64,000 nt of DNA from Myroides oncorhynchi (GTDB lineage Bacteria > Bacteroidota > Bacteroidia > Flavobacteriales > Flavobacteriaceae): contig NZ_JAJJMP010000001.1 of the NCBI RefSeq assembly GCF_020905415.1, positions 587,501 to 651,500 of the forward strand. The letters are read 5' to 3'. Shown here piece after piece: positions 60,963-64,000 of the stretch. The notes beneath the pieces are model-generated. The model was given only the letters and a program-made list of their open reading frames with translations, did not search any database and had not been told where the DNA came from. The position numbers and the translations under genes were made by a program. Position 1 is the first letter of the stretch, and every line of letters begins with the position of its first letter.

Positions 60963-61442
60963 ATGAAAATAGCAGTAGTAATGGGCAGTACATCTGATAT
61001 GCCTGTAATGCAAGATGCAATCAATATTATTAAAGAATTCGGTGTGGAAGTAGATGTAGATATCGTATCTGCTCACAGAACACCTGAGAAGTTATTTGAC
61101 TTTTCGGCTAATGCACATTTACGCGGTTATAACGTAATTATCGCTGGAGCTGGTGGTGCAGCGCACTTGCCAGGTATGGTAGCTTCGATGTCTCCACTTC
61201 CTGTAATCGGTGTACCTGTTAAGTCTAGCAACTCTATCGATGGGTGGGATAGTGTACTGTCTATCTTACAGATGCCTGGTGGTGTACCTGTAGCTACAGT
61301 AGCGCTTAATGGAGCTAAGAACGCAGGACTACTAGCATTACAGATCTTAGGTAGTCAAAACCAAGATATTCTAAACAAGATGATTGAATATAAAAACGGA
61401 TTAAAAGAAGCTGTTCTTAAAGCAGCAGAAAGTATAAAATAA
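60963..61442 (+). CDS. purE: N5-carboxyaminoimidazole ribonucleotide mutase
   Basis: Class I PurE, rearranges N5-CAIR to CAIR, the step after PurK. 159 residues: VVMGSTSDMPVMQDAINII, active-site IVSAHRTPEKLFDF, IAGAGGAAHLPGMVASMSPL and LPVIGVPVKSSNSIDGWDSV. Ends before a strong terminator. Confidence 0.97.
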   Translation: MKIAVVMGSTSDMPVMQDAINIIKEFGVEVDVDIVSAHRTPEKLFDFSANAHLRGYNVIIAGAGGAAHLPGMVASMSPLPVIGVPVKSSNSIDGWDSVLSILQMPGGVPVATVALNGAKNAGLLALQILGSQNQDILNKMIEYKNGLKEAVLKAAESIK

Positions 61443-61467
61443 TTAAGAATTATATTACATACAAAAG

Positions 61468-61520
61468 AAGGGAATAAGTGATAAATCGATTTATAAAGAT
61501 TATCAACTATTCCCTTTTTT
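61468..61520 (+). terminator. Terminator after purKE
   Basis: Outer stem AAGGGAATA/TATTCCCTT, extended inward by GTGATAA/TTATCAA-type pairing, followed by T6 on the plus strand. 26 bp past purE. Confidence 0.8.
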
Positions 61521-61528
61521 ATATCTAT

Positions 61529-62001
61529 TTACTTGATTATAACAAAACCTGAATCAACTCCTCCTTCACTCCATATCATTTTATCATTAAAATAAATTTC
61601 ATATTTCATTTTACTATTCCCCCTCTGTCTATACTTCATTTCCAGCTTATCTAAGTCACCATTTGGCAATAACAAGTATACTATACTCATATTAGGAGCA
61701 ACATACGATCCAACATTTACTCCTATATAATATTCAACCTTACCATTAATAGATGCAGACTTAATTACGTTAATTCCTTTTCAAGAACAACAGATGTTTT
61801 TACACCTTTTTCATCTGCACCATATAACATTATTTCCTTATGAGCGAATGAGCCTTTAAAAGAAGGATCTAGCAAATTATTACCATTTACATCCTTAAGC
61901 ATAATAGTATAATAAGTATCAATCACCATTGGCTTTGATTCATCATTACTACTACAAGCCATTACAAATAACAAACTGATAAAAAAAGCTACATGTTTCA
62001 T
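61529..62001 (-). pseudogene. Frameshifted small lipoprotein gene
   Basis: The minus-strand frame from 62001 encodes a lipoprotein start (MKHVAFFISLLFVMACSSND, Cys 16) but stops at 61765. A different frame is open from 61777 to a stop at 61529 and reads like protein (SINGKVEYYIGVNVGSYVAP, NDKMIWSEGVDSGFVIIK). Adding one base to the A4 run at 61778-61781 joins the two into about 157 residues. It is a recent frameshift, a sequencing error in a short homopolymer, or less likely programmed slippage. Family unknown. Confidence 0.75.
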
Positions 62002-62157
62002 ATTAATACACTTAAAATTAGAATGATAAAATTAATAATAATCAATACGAAAATCATATAATAATCAAACATATCAACTGCTACTAAACAAATAGAAACT
62101 TTAAAGCACTTGCTAGAGTATTAAGAACCCTCTTTCTGTATACTCCAAAACCGCTAA

Positions 62158-63234
62158 TTAATCTAGAGAATCTGGTAATAACAGATTAAACTGACTTGCA
62201 GTAAGAATATCACATACTATTTGGTTCATCTCTGTTGTATAGTCCATAGCCGCCATACCTAAATAAGGAACAACTTTAAGTACAGAGTTACGACCTTTAT
62301 ACACTAAGCCCTTACACATCTCTTCTATTTCCCTAAGCATCTTTTCAGAAAGAAAACCGTTAAGTAGTACTTCATCACTTGCACTTTTAGCTAAAGCATA
62401 AAAAGCAACTCTACGCTCTAAAAACTTCTCTTCATACTGATGAAATATCTCATCTTTAAACTCAAAATATTTATTATATAACTCACCTGTGAAGTACTTC
62501 CTAAGTTCATCCATAAAGTGCTCTTGCATTCCCATATGATTCGCTGTTAAAGTAAGTAGAGAAAACTGTTCGAACGGAAATTGATACGTCTGATCATTGA
62601 TAACGGGATTAGTACTATCTATTTCAAAAGCACGATTAGTACTAACTCTAAAATTGTTCACTTTCACACTATGACTTGCCGTAGCTTTAAGTCCTATAGA
62701 CCTCCAGTCCTCAACAATAGTCACCTCCTTAGGAAAGAAAAAGAAAGTCTTAAAATAAGGTGATCCGTCTGCTTTATATAGTAATTTGCCTTTATCTTCT
62801 ATATGACAATTAAGTGTTAGTACAGTACAATGTGGTAATCCAACGATATAATCCCATATTCCATTAACAACATAGCCATCTTTAGATACAGTAGCTATAC
62901 CATCTATTTGACCACTACCCCCAAAACACACTTTACTGTCTTGAAAAATCATCTTAGCCATAAAGCTCTCTAGGTAGCCTACGAACATATTAGCACCCGC
63001 TCCCATCGTTACCGTCCATCCAAGACTTCCGTCTATCCTAGCCAGCTGCTCTTCTACCTGTAAAGCTTCTATTAAATGAAGTCCTAATCCTCCAAATTCT
63101 TTAGGCACAAACATATTAAACAACTTATTACTAAAAATTACTTTCAATTGTTTCTCTGTAAGTGTACCGACTTTCTTTGCTTCCTTAACTTCATTTCTTA
63201 GGATATCTAAATCCTCTGATACAATCTCTAACAT
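62158..63234 (-). CDS. Acyl-CoA dehydrogenase-like flavoprotein
   Basis: 358 residues of the acyl-CoA dehydrogenase fold, closer to the flavin-dependent hydroxylase/oxidoreductase branch than to classical chain-shortening enzymes. N-terminal domain FVPKEFGGLGLHLIEALQVE, middle domain with TVSKDGYVVNGIWDYIVGLP and WRSIGLKATASHSVKVNNFR (FAD-contact region), then a helical C-terminal domain. The usual catalytic Glu region is not identifiable, so substrate and reaction are unknown. A strongly palindromic region lies 34-70 bp upstream of its start. Confidence 0.75.
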   Translation of the reverse strand: MLEIVSEDLDILRNEVKEAKKVGTLTEKQLKVIFSNKLFNMFVPKEFGGLGLHLIEALQVEEQLARIDGSLGWTVTMGAGANMFVGYLESFMAKMIFQDSKVCFGGSGQIDGIATVSKDGYVVNGIWDYIVGLPHCTVLTLNCHIEDKGKLLYKADGSPYFKTFFFFPKEVTIVEDWRSIGLKATASHSVKVNNFRVSTNRAFEIDSTNPVINDQTYQFPFEQFSLLTLTANHMGMQEHFMDELRKYFTGELYNKYFEFKDEIFHQYEEKFLERRVAFYALAKSASDEVLLNGFLSEKMLREIEEMCKGLVYKGRNSVLKVVPYLGMAAMDYTTEMNQIVCDILTASQFNLLLPDSLD

Positions 63235-63267
63235 ACTATTGATTGATTAATTATCTATTAAAACAAA

Positions 63268-63304
63268 CATATTAATTTAACTACCTTAAGGTACCATTAA
63301 TATG
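63268..63304. promoter_or_regulatory. Palindromic operator-like region
   Basis: Outer arms CATATTAAT (63268-63276) and ATTAATATG (63296-63304) enclose a 10-bp palindrome ACCTTAAGGT (63283-63292). It sits between the divergent acyl-CoA dehydrogenase-like and M3 peptidase genes, nearer the former. A regulator binding site is likely; no regulator gene is adjacent. Confidence 0.5.
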
Positions 63305-63515
63305 TGATTATTCTCATATAGTGCAAAAAACATTCCATAACTGTATTAAATTACTTTAAAGTTTAAAATAGGCATATATCATACTAAAACAAGGGGTTGT
63401 CTTAATTTAGACCATAGGTAAATGCTATAAACTAAATTTTAAACTATCCCTAACACTGAATTCTTTTAAAAAATCTTACTTTTATAGTATTAAATAAATA
63501 GAGAAATTAAAACTT

Positions 63516-64000
63516 ATGTCGACATTAAATAATCCATTTAACACAGTACACGGCACTGCACCATTTACTCAAATTAAAACGGAAGACTATATACCTGCTT
63601 TTCAAAAAGCAATACAAGATACAAAGAACGAAATAGACGCTATTACTTCTAATAGCGCTACTCCTACCTTTGAGAATACACTAGAAGCGCTAGCTTACTC
63701 AGGGATGGAATTAGATGTATTATCTAACATCTTCTTTAACCTCAACTCTGCAGAAACAAATGATGAAATGCAAAAAATAGCACAGGAAGTAGCTCCTATG
63801 TTATCAGCACTAAGCAATGATATCTCACTTAATGAAAAGTTGTTTAAACGCGTAAAAGCAGTTCACGAACAAAAAGACAGCTTGAGCTTAAATACTGAAC
63901 AAGAAACTCTGTTGACAAAGAACTATAAAAGTTTTGTACGCAATGGTGCGTTGTTATCAGAGGACAAGAAAGAACGTTTAAGAGCTATAGACTCGGAATT
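63516..64000 (+). CDS. M3 family oligopeptidase, N-terminal part (partial)
   Basis: Begins MSTLNNPFNTVHGTAPFTQI and runs off the window after 161 codons. The N-terminal pattern (PFxTxxxTxPFxxIKxEDYIPAF, then ATPTFENTLEAL) is that of peptidyl-dipeptidase Dcp and oligopeptidase A. The zinc HExxH motif would lie beyond the window. It starts 281 bp from the divergent acyl-CoA dehydrogenase-like gene. Confidence 0.88.
   Translation, partial: MSTLNNPFNTVHGTAPFTQIKTEDYIPAFQKAIQDTKNEIDAITSNSATPTFENTLEALAYSGMELDVLSNIFFNLNSAETNDEMQKIAQEVAPMLSALSNDISLNEKLFKRVKAVHEQKDSLSLNTEQETLLTKNYKSFVRNGALLSEDKKERLRAIDSE

Noticed and set aside
61778..61781. Programmed -1 frameshift at the lipoprotein A run
   Set aside because: The sequence is not a standard X XXY YYZ heptamer and no downstream stimulatory structure was seen; a mutation or read error is simpler.

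Overview
The window is chromosomal DNA from a member of the Bacteroidota, most likely a flavobacterium of the family Flavobacteriaceae; Myroides is my best guess, from overall character and not from a search. Support comes from the AT-rich composition, the 16S 3' end, start codons preceded by A-rich leaders rather than Shine-Dalgarno sites, and repeated use of the Bacteroidota promoter pattern (TTTG at -33, about 19-21 bp, then TANNTTTG at -7). Marker genes agree: an HmuY-like lipoprotein with a TonB-dependent receptor, an S46 dipeptidyl-peptidase, CtlX, and zinc-free forms of L36 and S14.

Layout: 1-2467 is the start of an rRNA operon read on the minus strand (16S, tRNA-Ile, tRNA-Ala, 5' part of 23S), with three stacked promoters up to 2878. 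3600-8400 holds xpt, a MATE exporter with a methyltransferase, a divergent AraC-type regulator and an unknown membrane protein. 8565-12213 is a probable haem/iron uptake pair with an AT palindrome centred on the -33 position of its promoter. 12269-18400 carries ctlX, a second amidinotransferase-fold enzyme, gltA, eno and carA. 18508-35467 is one uninterrupted ribosomal block (str, S10, spc and alpha clusters joined, no tuf) read from one strong promoter at 35521-35551. Two hairpin-bearing gaps break its tight packing: before rplC (L3) and before rpsD (S4).

36112-48310 is mixed: dispersed and tandem repeats, rlmB with an unknown 349-residue protein, a rhomboid protease, rarA, yjjG, radC, mpl, a DUF4190/DUF2752-like pair and a two-lipoprotein unit. 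48316-56295 has the S46 peptidase and a complete seven-gene Mrp sodium/proton antiporter operon. 56459-58843 is hpt-adk-obg, 59803-61442 purKE. The end holds a frameshifted lipoprotein gene, an acyl-CoA dehydrogenase-like enzyme with a palindromic upstream region, and the start of an M3 peptidase.

Most of the window is ordinary core genome. I found no CRISPR array, insertion sequence, prophage or defence system. The parts worth a second look are noncoding: the two candidate ribosomal leaders, two dispersed repeat families, the palindromes at the haem locus and the acyl-CoA dehydrogenase, a barrel-protein 3'-end remnant at 58988-59152, and the broken lipoprotein at 61529-62001.
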